Origin: Bufo bufo
Lineage: Eukaryota; Chordata; Amphibia; Anura; Bufonidae
DNA length: 64,000 bases
Assembly: GCF_905171765.1 (NCBI RefSeq)
Contig: NC_053392.1
Span: 502,244,556 to 502,308,555, forward strand
Direction of reading: 5' to 3'
Position numbers and translations under genes: made by a program. Positions 42,202 through 53,665 of the stretch are shown piece by piece. How positions within the stretch are numbered: the first letter of the stretch is position 1; the number at the start of each line of letters is the position of its first letter. Under the pieces are notes generated by a model that saw only the letters and a program-made list of their open reading frames with translations, did no database searches and was not told the DNA's origin.

Positions 42202-44141
42202 TCAAACTTTCACTTTTAAATACTTGGTTGCAAATCCTTTGCAGTCAATTACAGCCTGAAGTCTGGAACGCATAGACATCACCAGACGCTGGGTTTCATC
42301 CCTGGTGATGCTCTGCCAGGCCTCTACTGCCACTGTCTTCAGTTCCTGCTTGTTCTTGGGGCATTTTCCCTTCAGTTTTGTCTTCAGCAAGTGAAATGCA
42401 TGCTCAATCGGATTCAGATCCGGTGATTGACTTGGCCATTGCAGAACATTCCACTTCTTTCCCTTAAAAAACTCTTTGGTTGCTTTTGCAGTATGCTTTG
42501 GGTCATTGTCCATCTACACTTTGAAGCGCCGTGAGTTCTGAAGCATTTGGCTGAATAGGAGCAGATAATATTGCCCAAAACACTTCAGAATTCATCATTA
42601 ATAAATGGAGTCACATCATTAATAAATACAAGAGAAGCAGTTCCATTGGCAGCCATACATGCCCACGCCATGACACTACCACCACCATGCTTCACTGATG
42701 AGGTGGTATGCTTAGGATCATGAGCAGTTCCTCTCCTTCTCCATACTCTTCTCTTCCCATCACTCTGGTACAAGTTGACCTCGGTATCATCCATCCATAG
42801 AATGTTGTTCCAGAACTGTGAAGGCTTTTTTAGATGTTGTTTGGCAAACTCTAATCTGGAAAAGAACACAAATGCAATAGCACTCTGCAACCAGCACTCC
42901 GCCCTGCCTCCATGCTGGATGTTGAATGAGGCATTGGTGTACATTTTGGCCAAAGCGTAATAAGCCACTCACCACGTCAAGGTCGCCTCTTTGAGTGGTC
43001 CCTAACACTAGTTCCTACCTGTTTATGGGCCATGACAGCCACACAAAGTCCAGGGAGCGCAGGTACAGCATGAACGCCAGGCACACTCTGCTTTTAACCC
43101 CGTCCGGTGCCGTTACAGCTTTCATCGGATCCAGGGATGCAAGTACCAACATGCATGCCGAGCCCACTATATACTTCTTCTGGAGCCAAATGGCTACTGG
43201 TAGGCCCTGTAGAAGTAGACTCAGTTTTATACTGACTTTAAAACCAGCCTACAGGGCAGACTAGCTGGTCAGGTGTGCATGACTGCATGGAGATCGCCAC
43301 ACCTCCAATATATACTACAAAGAAAAAATTCAGTCAGCACAACCCTATATGCAGGTGCACATCGCTATGGCGAAATACATATACAAAGAAAAGAACACAA
43401 ATGCAATAGCACTCTGCAACCAGCACTCCGCCCTGCCTCCATGCTGGATGTTGAATGAGGCATTGGTGTACATTTTGGCCAAAGCGTAATAAGCCACTCA
43501 CCACGTCAAGGTCGCCTCTATGAGTGGTCCCTAACACTAGTTCCTACCTGTTTATGAGCCATGGCAGCCACACAAAGTCCAGGGAGCGCAGGTACCTGAA
43601 TGCCAGGCACACTCTGCTTTTAACCCCGTCCGGTGCCGTTACAGCTTTTATCGGATCCAGGGATGCAAGTACCAACATGCATGCCGAGCCCACTATATAC
43701 TTCTCCTGGAGCCAAATGGCTACTGGTAGGCCCTGTAGAAGTAGACTCTACTCTAATCTGGCCTTCCTGTTTCTGAGGCTCACCAATGGTTTAAATCTTG
43801 TGGTGAACCCTCTGTATTCGCTCAGGTGAAGTCTTGATTGTTAACTTTGACACACATACACCTACTTCCTGGAGAGTGTTCTTGATCTGGACAACTGTTG
43901 TGAACAGTGTTTTCTTCACCAGGAAAATAATTCTTCGGTCATCCACCACAGTTGTTTTCTGTGGTCTTCCGGATCTTTTGGTGTTGCTGAGCTCACCAGT
44001 GCGTTCCTTCTTTTTAAGAATGTTCCAAACAGTTGTTTTGGCCAGGCCTAATGGTTTTGCTAGCTCTCTGATGGGTTTGTTGTGTTTTTTCAGCCTAATG
44101 ATGGCTTGCTTCACGGATAGTGTTAGCTCTTTGGATCTCAT
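42202..44141 (-). pseudogene. Tc1-like DD34E transposase disrupted by array C
   Basis: The N-terminus starts at 44141 (MRSKELTLSVKQAIIRL) with helix-turn-helix sequence (GLAKTTVWNILKK; RSGRPQKTTV) and ends at 43791. After the array the core resumes at about 42847 with LEFAKQHLKKPSQFWNNILW, then MDDTEVNLYQ carrying the first D. The distal part at 42513-42202 has MDNDPKHTAKAT and SPDLNPIEH. Besides the insertion, frame breaks near 43800 and 42515-42585 inactivate it. Confidence 0.88.
42860..43749 (-). repeat. Array C of the mobile tandem repeat, 529-bp units, about 1.7 copies
   Basis: This is the reverse complement of the family in arrays A and B; units recur at 529 bases (42995 and 43524). 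ACTCTAATCTGG flanks it at 42848-42859 and 43750-43761, and removing the array plus one copy restores the Tc1 sequence. In the array A/B orientation it starts in mid-unit at GAGTCTACTTCTACAGGG and ends GCATTTGTGTTCTTTT, nearly the same end point as A and B. The second unit has lost a few bases near 43593. Confidence 0.93.
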
Positions 44142-44591
44142 CTTCAGAGTTGACAGCAACAGATTCCAAATGCAAATAGCACACTTGAAATGAACTCTGG
44201 ACCTTTCATCTGCGCATTGTAATTGGGATATTGAGGGAATAACACACACCTGGCCATGGAACAGCTGAGAAGCCAATTGTCCCATTACTTTTGGTCCCTT
44301 AACAAGTGGGAGGCACATATGCCAACTGTTGTAATTCTTGCACCATTCACCTGATTTGGATGTAAATACCCTCAAATGAAAGCTGACAGTCTGCAGTTAA
44401 AGCACATCTTGTTCGTTTCATTTCAAATCCATTGTGATGGTGTATAGAGCCAAAAGTGTTAGAATTGTGTAGATGTCCTAATATTTATGGACCTGACTGT
44501 ATATACTACCACTACAGGGGGGCATAATATTTCCAGGAGGGTGCTGGACTATGGGAGCATTATTCTACAGGGGAGGAGTGTGAGCATTATA

Positions 44592-46175
44592 CAGTTGCAA
44601 GAAAAAGTATGTGAACCCTTTAGAATGATATGGATTTCTGCAAAAATTGGTCATAAAATGTGATCTGATTTTCATCTAAGTCACAACAATAGACAATCAC
44701 AGTCTGCTTAAACTAATAACACACACAAAATTAAATGTTACCATGTTTTTATTGAACACACAATGTAAACATTCACAGTGCAGGTGGAAAAAGTATGTGA
44801 ACCCCTAGACTAATGACATCTCCAAGAGCTAATTGGAGTGAGGTGTCTGCCAACTGGAGTCCAATCAATGAGATGAGATTGGAGGTGTTGGTTACAGCTG
44901 CCCTGCCCTATAAAAAACACACACCAGTTCTGGGTTTGCTTTTCACAAGAAGCATTGCCTGATGTGAATGATGCCTCGCACAAAAAAGCTCTCAGAAGAC
45001 CTACGATTAAGAATTGTTGACTTGCATAAAGCTGGAAAGGGTTATAACAGTATCTCTAAAAGCCTTGCTGTTCATCAGTCCATGGTAAGACAAATTGTCT
45101 ATAAATGGAGAAAGTTCAGCACTGCTGCTACTCTACCTAGGAGTGGCCGTCCTGTAAAGATGACTGCAAGAGCACAGCGCAGACTGCTCAATGAGGTGAA
45201 GAAGAATCCTAGAGTGTCAGCTAAAGACTTACAAAAGTCTCTGGCATATGCTAACATCCATGTTAGTGAATCTATGATACATAAAACACTAAACAAGAAT
45301 GGATTTCATGGGAGGATACCACAGAGGAAGCCACTGCTGTCAAAAAAAAACATTGCTGCACGTTTACAGTTTGCAAAAGAGCACCTGGATGTTCCACAGC
45401 AGTACTGGCAAAATATTCTGTGAACAGATGAAACCAAAGTTGAGTTGTTTGGAAGAAACACACAACACTATGTATGGAGAAAGAGGCACAGCACACCAAC
45501 ATCAAAACCTCATCCCAACTGTGAAGTATGGTGGTGGGGGCATCATGGTTTGGGGCTGCTTTGCTGCATCAGAGCCAGGACGGATTGCTATCATCAAAGG
45601 AAAAATGAATTCCCAAGTTTATCAAGACATTTTGCAGGAGAACTGAAGGCCATCTGTCCACCAGCTGAAGCTCAACAGAAGATGGGTGTTGCAACAGGAC
45701 AATGACCCAAAGCATAGAAGTAAATCAACAACAGAATGGCTTAAACAGAAGAAAATACGCCTTCTGGAGGGGCCCAGTCAGAGTCCTGACCTCATCCTGA
45801 TTTTAGATGCTGTGGCATGACCTCAAGAAAGCGATTCACACCAGACATCCCAAGAATATTGCTGAACTGAAACAGTTCTGTAAAGAGGAATGGTCAAGAA
45901 TTACTCCTGACCATTGTGCACGTCTGATCTGAAACTACAGGAAACGTTTGGTTGAAGTTATTGCTGCCAAAGGAGGTACAACCAGTTATTAAATCCAAGG
46001 GTTCACATACTTTTTCCACCTGCACTGTGAATGTTTACATGGTGTGTTCAATAAAAACATAGTAACATTTAATTATTTGTGTGTTATTAGTTTAAGCAGA
46101 CTGTGATTGTCCATTGTTGTGACTTAGATGAAGATCAGATCACATATTATGATCACATACTTTTTCTTGCAACTG
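44592..46175 (+). mobile_element. Tc1-like transposon, full length, transposase dead
   Basis: The ends CAGTTGCAAGAAAAAGTATG and inverse are flanked by TA at 44590-44591 and 46176-46177. At 1584 bases it is a sister of 36946-38560 in the other orientation. The terminal repeats are about 200 bases with the same inner GTATGTGAACCC motif. Confidence 0.9.
44968..45991 (+). pseudogene. Tc1-like transposase with stops and a frameshift
   Basis: It is nearly identical to the 38184 pseudogene through residue 151 ([20 protein letters not shown] to QYWQNIL). TGA at 45421-45423 replaces the tryptophan codon just before TDETKVELFG. A two-base loss near 45480 shifts the frame at HYVWRKR, and TGA near 45644 replaces a leucine codon. 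The second D region (GGACAATGACCC at 45700) and a damaged distal region follow. Lesions differ from those of the sister copy, so they arose after transposition. Confidence 0.88.
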
Positions 46176-46275
46176 TACATACTAGCACTACAGGGGACAT
46201 TATACTACAGAGAGCACTACTGGGGTCAATATAATATAGGCCAGACCACGGCAAATAGAATTAAAATACAGGAGG

Positions 46276-46296
46276 CACTACGGGGGGGGGGGGGGG
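46276..46296. repeat. G homopolymer run
   Basis: About 16 consecutive G within the degenerate tandem repeat. It is prone to assembly error and could form quadruplex DNA. Confidence 0.8.
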
Positions 46297-46348
46297 TGAT
46301 GCATTATAATACAGGCTGGAGCACTACAGAGGGCACATTATGATACAG

Positions 46349-47215
46349 TAATTCTATATATATCGAGGCTCACCCGTATTAGTCTTGTGGTAAAGGTGCT
46401 CTGTTTTTTGGATGATTCACTTCTTCATCCTACGTATCGATATGTATTCAAAAAATGTCAATAAAAACAGGCACTCGCCATCTGGTATAATCTAATTCAA
46501 TATTTTTACTCAATATAATGGTATAAAATATATTGGTATAAAAACATGCATATAATCCTACATTAAAATACAAATCTGTGGACCCTTGAATGATGCCTAT
46601 ATACTCTAATGGATATTAGTTCCCTGTTAATAGTAGTATTGGGGGATAGATCTAGTGCTAATCTTGATCTTGGATAACCTTATCCTAGTGTCTCCATAAT
46701 ATTCGGATCCAATATTACAGATCATACATATAATACACAGTGCAGATAATCACAATAATATTGGTAAAACTCTTCAAAAGCATATATCAAAAGCGTGTAT
46801 AAAAAGTTGTGCAAGTTCTGTGATACCAGTTTTTCATCACAGAACTTGCACAACTTTTTATACACGCTTTTGATATATGCTTTTGGAGAGTTTTACCAAT
46901 ATTATTGTGATTATCTGCACTGTGTATTATATGCATGATCTGTAATATTGGATCCGAATATTATGGAGACACTAGGATAAGGTTATCCAAGATCAAGATT
47001 AGCACTAGATCTATCCCCCAATACTACTATTAACAAGGAACTAATATCCATTAGAGTATATAGACATCATTCAAGGGTCCACACATTTGTATTTTAATAT
47101 AGGACTATATGCATGTTTTTATACCAGTATATTTTATACCATTATATTGAGTAAAAATATTGAATTAGATTATACCAGATGGCGAGTGCCTGTTTTTATT
47201 GACATTTTTTTTAAT
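46349..47215. mobile_element. Palindromic insertion with 14-bp target duplication, Penelope-like
   Basis: ACATTATGATACAG flanks it at about 46335-46348 and 47216-47229. Within, arms of about 370 bases (46458-46835 and 46838-47208) are nearly identical inverted copies meeting near 46836 (GATACCAGTTTTTCATC). The left side carries about 105 extra bases. The arm ends AAACAGGCACTCGCCATCTGG resemble the Penelope-type locus at 19.58 kb. There is no coding content. Inverted copies with long duplications suggest Penelope-type retroposition. Confidence 0.72.
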
Positions 47216-47700
47216 ACATTATGATACAGGTTGGAGCATTACAGAGGACATTATACATATGGGCACCAAAGGGGGAGGGGGTGCATAATACATACTGCCA
47301 CTACAGGGGGCATTATAATACAGGGTACACTACAGGGGGTCATTATAAATACAGGGGGCACTGCTTTGGAGCTTTATAAATACTGGTGTTACTACAGGGG
47401 GCATTATAAATACCTGTACCACTATAGGGGGCATTGGGCATTATAACTTCTGGGGAGACTATAGGGGGCTTTATTACTACTGGGGGTTCTAAAGGGGTAC
47501 CTTATAGAGGACCCCTGTTACTGCTGGAGGCACTATATGGGGCATTATTAATATTGGGTGTACTGTGGAGGCATTATTATTCTTGGGCACAATATGGAGG
47601 GCATTACTACTAATAGGGTTGCTATTGAGGGCACTATTACTACTTAGGGAAGTCTAGGAGCATGATTACTATGGGAGGATTATCTGTATGGCACTATTAT

Positions 47701-47895
47701 TTCTTCAGTATAGTATTTGGGGACATTGCAGAGCACATTGGGAACAGTATTGGGGGTAGAAGCAGGATGATAATGTTGGAGCACCATGTGGGGGACGATG
47801 ATGGAAAAGTGAGGATCATGATAGAAATCATCATAGCGGTCTGCTTCCAAAAAAGAGAACACCTACATCAGAGCAGACATCACTGGATGTAAGAG
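47701..47895. other. Tail of the tandem-repeat host element
   Basis: A/G-rich sequence (AAGCAGGATGATAATGTTGG; ATCACTGGATGTAAGAGG) of the kind that follows minisatellites in non-autonomous hAT elements. No gene is seen. Confidence 0.35.
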
Positions 47896-47900
47896 GTATG

Positions 47901-49188
47901 TGTGAGGAATATGGATTAATATTTTATGTCAGCCATGTTCCCACACCAGCCATCAGCTGTCAGATAGCAGAGGTAGTGAGCTCCACAGGGGGGGCCCTGC
48001 TTCAAAGCCAGCCATATGGCAGAGAACTTCTTGCAGGCCACTTTTGTTTACAATTTCTCACCTCCATTCAGGCAGCCAGGAACCCAGCTAATGGAACAGG
48101 AAAAACCTCTCTGCAGGGGTTTGGGCCATTCCCCAGTTCAATCAAATTTAGCAGACAGCATGGAACCGGCGATTTATAAGGAATTATGAATCGCCCGGCC
48201 ATCACAGGCACAAACCTGATACATATTTGTGTCCCTGTGGCCACGATGAACAGGACCGTGGTCATAGTCTGGTGGTGGGATGCCAGGGAGGGGAGATGTA
48301 CATATCTCCCCACAGAAACCACATAATGGTACCATGCTTGGACTCTACTGGTAGCCGGAACCCAGGCGGATGCTTTGGTCCCAGAACCACCTCCCCGCGA
48401 CATTCTGGTCTGGAGCCATAAGCCCTAATCAGTTTTGTGGCTCATGTGCTGCCAGCCAAGCAGAGGGGGGATGGACCCCTCCCAGAGGCTGGGAGGGGAG
48501 GGGCCGGCTGCAGGTTAAAAGGCTTGTGCCAGCAAGCAGGCATGTCTTTCTCTGAAGGAGGGTCACATCGTGCCATGTGTTTAGAGGGACCTCAACCTGC
48601 TGACATCACTGCCCTCCATGTGACTACAGCAAAGGAGTCATCACAACCCAAAAGAACTCATCCATCTGGTAAACTGACTTTTGCTCTGTTTAATCCTGTT
48701 TGTATCATACCACCTGGATTTGTAACCTCAGACCACTGTAAATATTGTTTGTGTGTATAGTGTATTGTCTAGTGAGCCCTTAAGGCGATTAAATATATAA
48801 TTTAATCTTGTGCTGTCTTGTATCTCGGTCACGAATCCCCACGTCCGTGTTTCGGCCAAGAAATACGCTACCGTGGGTTGGTTTCTTACCCTATATAATC
48901 CCGTTAACGGAGCGGGCTTATATCAAACAAGGAACTGGTGGCAGTCTTTCCGGGCTGAGAACGCACTGTTTCACTGGGGCAGTGAAAGGGCTCTCTCAGC
49001 TTGTTGCCTCTCTGTGCCCGTGTGGACAGGAGGAATCTGTGAAAACTGTACCAAGACTGACCTTACCCGCTCCTCCAGGGGGGTGTAACATCACACCTTG
49101 GTAACCAGTGACCATACCGTATCTTTAGAGCTTGACGTAGTTGACGTCTGACGTCAGTCGGGGCACGAGGGGTACGGTATTCGTCACA
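47901..49188 (+). mobile_element. Solo LTR, 1288 bp, 5-bp target duplication
   Basis: It runs from TGTGAGGAATATGG to GTATTCGTCACA, so both ends are TGTGA/TCACA. GTATG lies at 47896-47900 and 49189-49193. A TATA-like GGTTAAAAGG near 48515 and an AT-rich GATTAAATATATAATTTAAT near 48788 suggest plus orientation. No internal region or second LTR is present. Gypsy or ERV origin is undecided. Confidence 0.78.
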
Positions 49189-49193
49189 GTATG

Positions 49194-50270
49194 TGATGCT
49201 GTATTCTCCTGTATGTGTGAATGCAGTGTCAGTCCACATATGTCTTTAACAGTAGGGCTGGTGGGGAGGGGTTGGATTGAGATTTTGGCATAGGGGAGAG
49301 AGGCGGGTGCCAATTCATTTTTTGCAACAGAAAGACTGGGACTCCCAGTGATCATTAAAAATAGGGAGCCTGTGGAGCGGTGGTCAAATATGTGCACTGC
49401 CACTTTATTCAAACTCTTTGTGGAATGTTAAAGATAGCTGAATGCTTTACTGGACTATCTTCACCAGTGCCATATATTTAATGGAGCACATGCTCGACTG
49501 CTGTTCTCCTCGAGCAGTAGGGGTTCCCTATCTAGTGTGGATAGGATTTTTATTATGGGGAAAACCCCTTTAATCATTTTCAACATTTTGACTACTTTGA
49601 TAATGAAATTTATCTTTGAGACACAATATTTAGGATGAATGTTTATCACTTTGGCAATGCACATGCAAGGGTGTAGCTAGAGAGGAGTAATCCAGGTATG
49701 TGCCCTGGGTGCTGGTCGCTAGGGGTCACCAACAAGCCTATATGCCTGGGCCAGAGTATTTAGATACAGGGTTAAGGCAGTGCACTGAATCTTTTCCCAG
49801 GATGAAGGTTAGCCTGGTTATGGCTTGGAGCATATGTTCAGACATAAGTTCTGAAGGTTAGGGGTGTTCAAACCGAATACACAACATAGGCGATAAACGT
49901 AAGATTTCTGAGGACATCACCGGTCACTAGAAGATGGCGGGTGCTATGCACTCTGTTCCTCCTCACACGCAGCCGTGATGACTTCGATTGGAGTATCGAT
50001 TGAGCTGCTGCACCATTCAGACTTTAGGGACAGATGTAAATGGTTAGTGCCAAGCTTTACTGGAACAACAGAGTGCTAGATTGTAACTCCTCTTCACTGT
50101 GGATGTGTAACAATGGAGGATTTGTTTCCCAAGTTTTTTTTTTTTTTTTGAAGTGTTCTGTCCAAATTTTAAATTTTTAGCTAATAGAACGGGATCCACC
50201 ATTTGGGGCTATAATTTATTTACCACACCGTACTACAGCTATTAGAAGGATCTTATTTTGGAGAGTCGTT
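49194..50270. other. Short-element fragments and unassigned sequence
   Basis: A TTAA-type end (GGGGAAAACCCCTTTAA) lies near 49558-49575. The remainder has no ORF worth reporting. A run of about 12 C lies at 50271-50282. Confidence 0.4.
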
Positions 50271-51021
50271 CCCCCCCCCCCCATTTCTATTCAGATTTTT
50301 GCAGAATTCCCTGCAGCTGATATATTACAAAATGTATCTTTGCATACACAATGGACAGCTACACTTTCAAATAATTTGTAACAGTTTGCTCTGCATAGAT
50401 TTGATACATTGCTTTGCTGAGAATGACGAATGCTGAAATGGTGATGATTGAAGATGGTGCCCGTGCCTCAGCAGATGCAGAGCTTGTGCATGCCTGTGAT
50501 TCACAGTCTGGTTTAGTATCCCACATAATTTTCTCTGGATAAATATATGTCTGGCATGTAAAACATAAAATAATGAAGTCAAAATATTTGTCAACTGTGT
50601 CATTACTAACAGCAACATATTAATTAGAAATGTGTCTAGATTATGCATTCCCCTGTACTAGCAACTAAGCAAACCTATCATGAGACTTTACTTCCAACAG
50701 AGCCTTTTCAACAGCGGTGAGGAGCTGCGTGCATGACCCTATCCATTTTGGAAGCTTACATGTGAAGAGCAAAGTGCAACAAACACAAGTGTGGACCCAG
50801 GGATCCAGAACCCAGCTGTGGAGAAGTTGAAATTTAAAATAGAAGAAAATCCTGGACCACCCCTTTAATCTCTTGGTATGGAGCCACCATGGAGACAGCT
50901 CAGAACCTGACAAAGGTTCCCAGGTCTGTCTCGTCTACATACCTATTAGAGAGTACTTTTAGTACTTGCAGTTAGCCCTGGAGGAAGGGATGCTAAAGTG
51001 GTAATGGCCTTGATGAAGTGA
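50271..51021. other. Unassigned, with a TTAA-type MITE end near 50868
   Basis: GACCACCCCTTTAATC near 50855-50870 resembles the right end of the TTAA MITE family. No gene is supported. Confidence 0.35.
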
Positions 51022-51026
51022 TGTGT

Positions 51027-51587
51027 TGCAGTGTAGTGAAAATGTAGTATTGAATAATAAGGCCAGAATTAAGCGTAGAAAAGTCTCTTTTACTAAGTGC
51101 AAAGTAGAACATCAAATACATGCAATAGCAGCTGATTTCAAGTGAAATTTTCTGGCACCAGTAATGATTACAGGCAGGTTGGATGGCAATTTAGCACTAG
51201 TATTGTAGTGGCCTAGTAGTAGTCTGGGTGATGGGTGTCTTAGTCGTAGTCCCTCACCTCGCAGCAGTGTCTCTAATTCGGGTTGTAGCTGTTCACTCTG
51301 CTGTCTGTCTTCTCCAATATATACTTGAGGCTGTATATCTTTGATCTCTCTGGAGAATCCTTCCAAGGAGCAGGAGCTCAGCAGGTTGCCCTGGAACACC
51401 TCCTCCTGGCAGGAAGAAGCACCAGCCCACTCCTACCAAGAGGGGAGGAACAGTGTGGTTAGCCCTTTCCCTAGCCAATCTTTGCCATCCATACCTTACT
51501 GGTAGTATTGGCCATAACATATAAAATACATATCAATACATAACTATTTACAATATTGTAGTATACCCCCAAATCTGGGGTACTACA
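51027..51587 (-). mobile_element. Probable solo LTR
   Basis: On the minus strand the sequence runs from TGTAGTACCCCAGATTTGG to CACTACACTGCA. The flanks are ACATA and ACACA (4 of 5 equal). A GC-rich centre follows an AT-rich start (ATATGTTATGG). It has no coding region. The class and exact ends are tentative. Confidence 0.5.
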
Positions 51588-52190
51588 TATGTCCTAACAC
51601 TGAAGTGGGGATTTAACAGGAGAGCATTTATTTTTTTTATTTTATTTTTTTACTTTTATTTTAAAATATTTTCTGCAATCAAAAATATTTTTCAAAAATC
51701 GTCAATCACCTCTTAAAAACTAGGCTAAGCAAATTGCATAAAATTTGTAAAAGTACCATACGCTATGTGATAGAAATGCATCCTGATAGAAATTTTACCT
51801 TTTGAGTGGCTTACTTTAGAACAGTATATTGCACCAAATTTCAGGCACACTCTAATAATTCCATTAACTTACAATGCCACCTTTTCTAGCTATTTTGCAA
51901 AACTGCTCAGTGAGGCACAGAATGTGCTTAACTGCACACTAGCTTTTTTGTGCAATTTGCACAAGATTCATGGCTCATTTTGCATAGTAAATATGTCCTC
52001 AAATATGTAAGAAAACTACAAACAAAAAATAACTCCCTATTTATTTATCCTTACCATCATAACAACCTATTTTATGGACAATTTATACTATGGACAATTT
52101 ATAATCAACAGATGATGGAGGGTCTATAAGTTTACCTGCAATATCTTACTGTAGTAGAGAGTGTTCTTTTGACTTTTTGCAGAACGTAAA
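51588..52190. other. Unassigned AT-rich sequence
   Basis: Low-complexity AT-rich DNA without a convincing frame or repeat pairing. Confidence 0.35.
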
Positions 52191-53010
52191 AGGGTTATTC
52201 CATGACTAATGTAAAATGAAAGTACATGGCATAGTACATAATTGATGGCAACCTCTTTCTATCAAAGTGATAACAAGCCCTGTACCTCACATTTATCTAG
52301 AGATTTCCCTATTCATTGCTCTGTTAAATTTATATCAGGCTGACAGCTCAAGGGGAGTGCCTTTTTTGCTGCAGCTCAGGGAACATGTCCATTCTGCTGC
52401 AGTTTTCTCCTTATCACAGCTCAGGAGACAGCTGAAGGATGAAACTGAGCATGTGCGGCCATCTCAGTGAGCAGGACAAAGAAAAAAGAAAAAAAAAACA
52501 GCAGGTGGTGCTATACAGTTGCATTTTATTGAATAACTCAGTGGCTATACAAAATTTTTAATTACATACAATTGCAAAAATATTCAGATCCAGATGCTGG
52601 TTTGAAAACTGTAGAATAATTTTCGTTAAAGGGTTTATCCCATTAATCTACGTAAAAAATGAAAATCAGACATCACATTGAACATGCCAATCTATTTATA
52701 ACAAAGCTAAAATGAGCCCTCTACATATGGATCCAGAGCTCTACCCATTCATTGCTTTAGTTGCTCTGCTAGGTTTACTTCCAGCTCTCTCCCTATCACT
52801 GTTCTGTGGTTGTGTAATTTCTGTTCCAGCTCTAGTCCTGTAACGATCACAACTTCAATGGATAAACGGATCATGTGTGTCCTCCTCAGATATGTTTCTG
52901 AGGTGGACAGAGAAATAAGAAAAATAACAAACAGCAAGTGTCACCATAAAGATACATTTTATTGAATAACTCAGTGGCTATACTAAATATTTAATTTGTA
53001 AATGGATTTC
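52191..53010. mobile_element. Two TTAA-type MITE copies in tandem
   Basis: AAAGGGTTATTCCATGACTAATGTAAAATG at 52190 matches the family at 16135. The copy ends at about 52625, and a second begins at once with GTTAAAGGGTTTATCCC (52627). The second is less complete; both contain the GAATAACTCAGTGGCTATAC segment. The first sentence's match is to family sequence, not a claim of intact ends. Confidence 0.55.
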
Positions 53011-53665
53011 CCTCTGTATATACAGTAGAGAAGAAGGCATTTAGCGATTGGCTGTAGCAGTTACATGAATAATGGAGGGCATGTGACCACTACATGTCTA
53101 GCTAGGATCAGAGAAGCTAGGATTGAAGCAGCAGTGCAGGAGTGGTGAGATGTTCAAAAAGTATGTTTTTTTTTACTTTATACCACTCCCCTGACACCAA
53201 TTTTTAAATATTTTGGAAAACCTCACAGATTAAAAAACTGCATGAAAAAGTCCTCCATGCAGGACTTTTTTTTCTGGTCGAAAAAACAAGATTGTGAATG
53301 GAAACAGAATGGACTCCATTGTGGTCAATGAAGTCTGTTCGGCTCTGTTGGGTACAGTTAAGTACAAACTGGATTTTTCTGTGAATATACAGTTGGAAAG
53401 AAGGCATTTAGTGATTGGCTGCAGGATTTATATGAATAATGGATGGCAGGTGACCACTACATGTCTAGCTAGGATCAGAAAAGCTAGGACTGAGGCAGCA
53501 AAAAGTGAGTAAGGTTTTTTATTTTATACCACTCCCCTGACACCAATTTTCAGGACTTTTTTTCTGGTTGAAAAACAGGATTCTGAATAGAAACTGCATG
53601 GACTCCATTGTGGTCAATGAAGTCTGTTCAGCTCTGTTCGGGTCAGTTATGCACCCTATCCGGCA
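53011..53665. repeat. Direct duplication, about 370-bp unit, two copies
   Basis: GAAGGCATTTAGCGATTGGC, TGACCACTACATGTCTAGCT, ATACCACTCCCCTGACACCA and TGGACTCCATTGTGGTCAAT each occur twice about 280-370 bases apart, with the second copy shortened. This is a diverged tandem duplication, probably within an interspersed repeat. Confidence 0.75.

Larger units (their letters stand above)
41964..44499 (-). mobile_element. Tc1-like transposon split by tandem array C
   Basis: The ends are CAGTCAGGTCCATAAATATT and its inverse, with TA at 41962-41963 and 44500-44501. Terminal repeats exceed 150 bases. Array C (42860-43749) lies in the transposase gene with a 12-base duplication. Without it the element is about 1.64 kb, the usual Tc1 size. 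Confidence 0.92.
39161..47700. repeat. Degenerate tandem repeat block dispersed by five insertions
   Basis: Pieces at 39161-39265, 41829-41961, 44502-44589, 46178-46348 and 47217-47700 share a loose unit of the form CACTACAGGGGGCATTATAATACAGG. Together they form a single block of about 1 kb that was opened by four Tc1-like elements and one palindromic insertion. The unit resembles the minisatellites that fill non-autonomous hAT elements here, so this could be the interior of another such element. Confidence 0.65.

Noticed and set aside
47898..49104. Frames of 92-107 residues near 48-49 kb as a small gene
   Set aside because: All lie within the solo LTR bounded by GTATG duplications and show no protein-like features.
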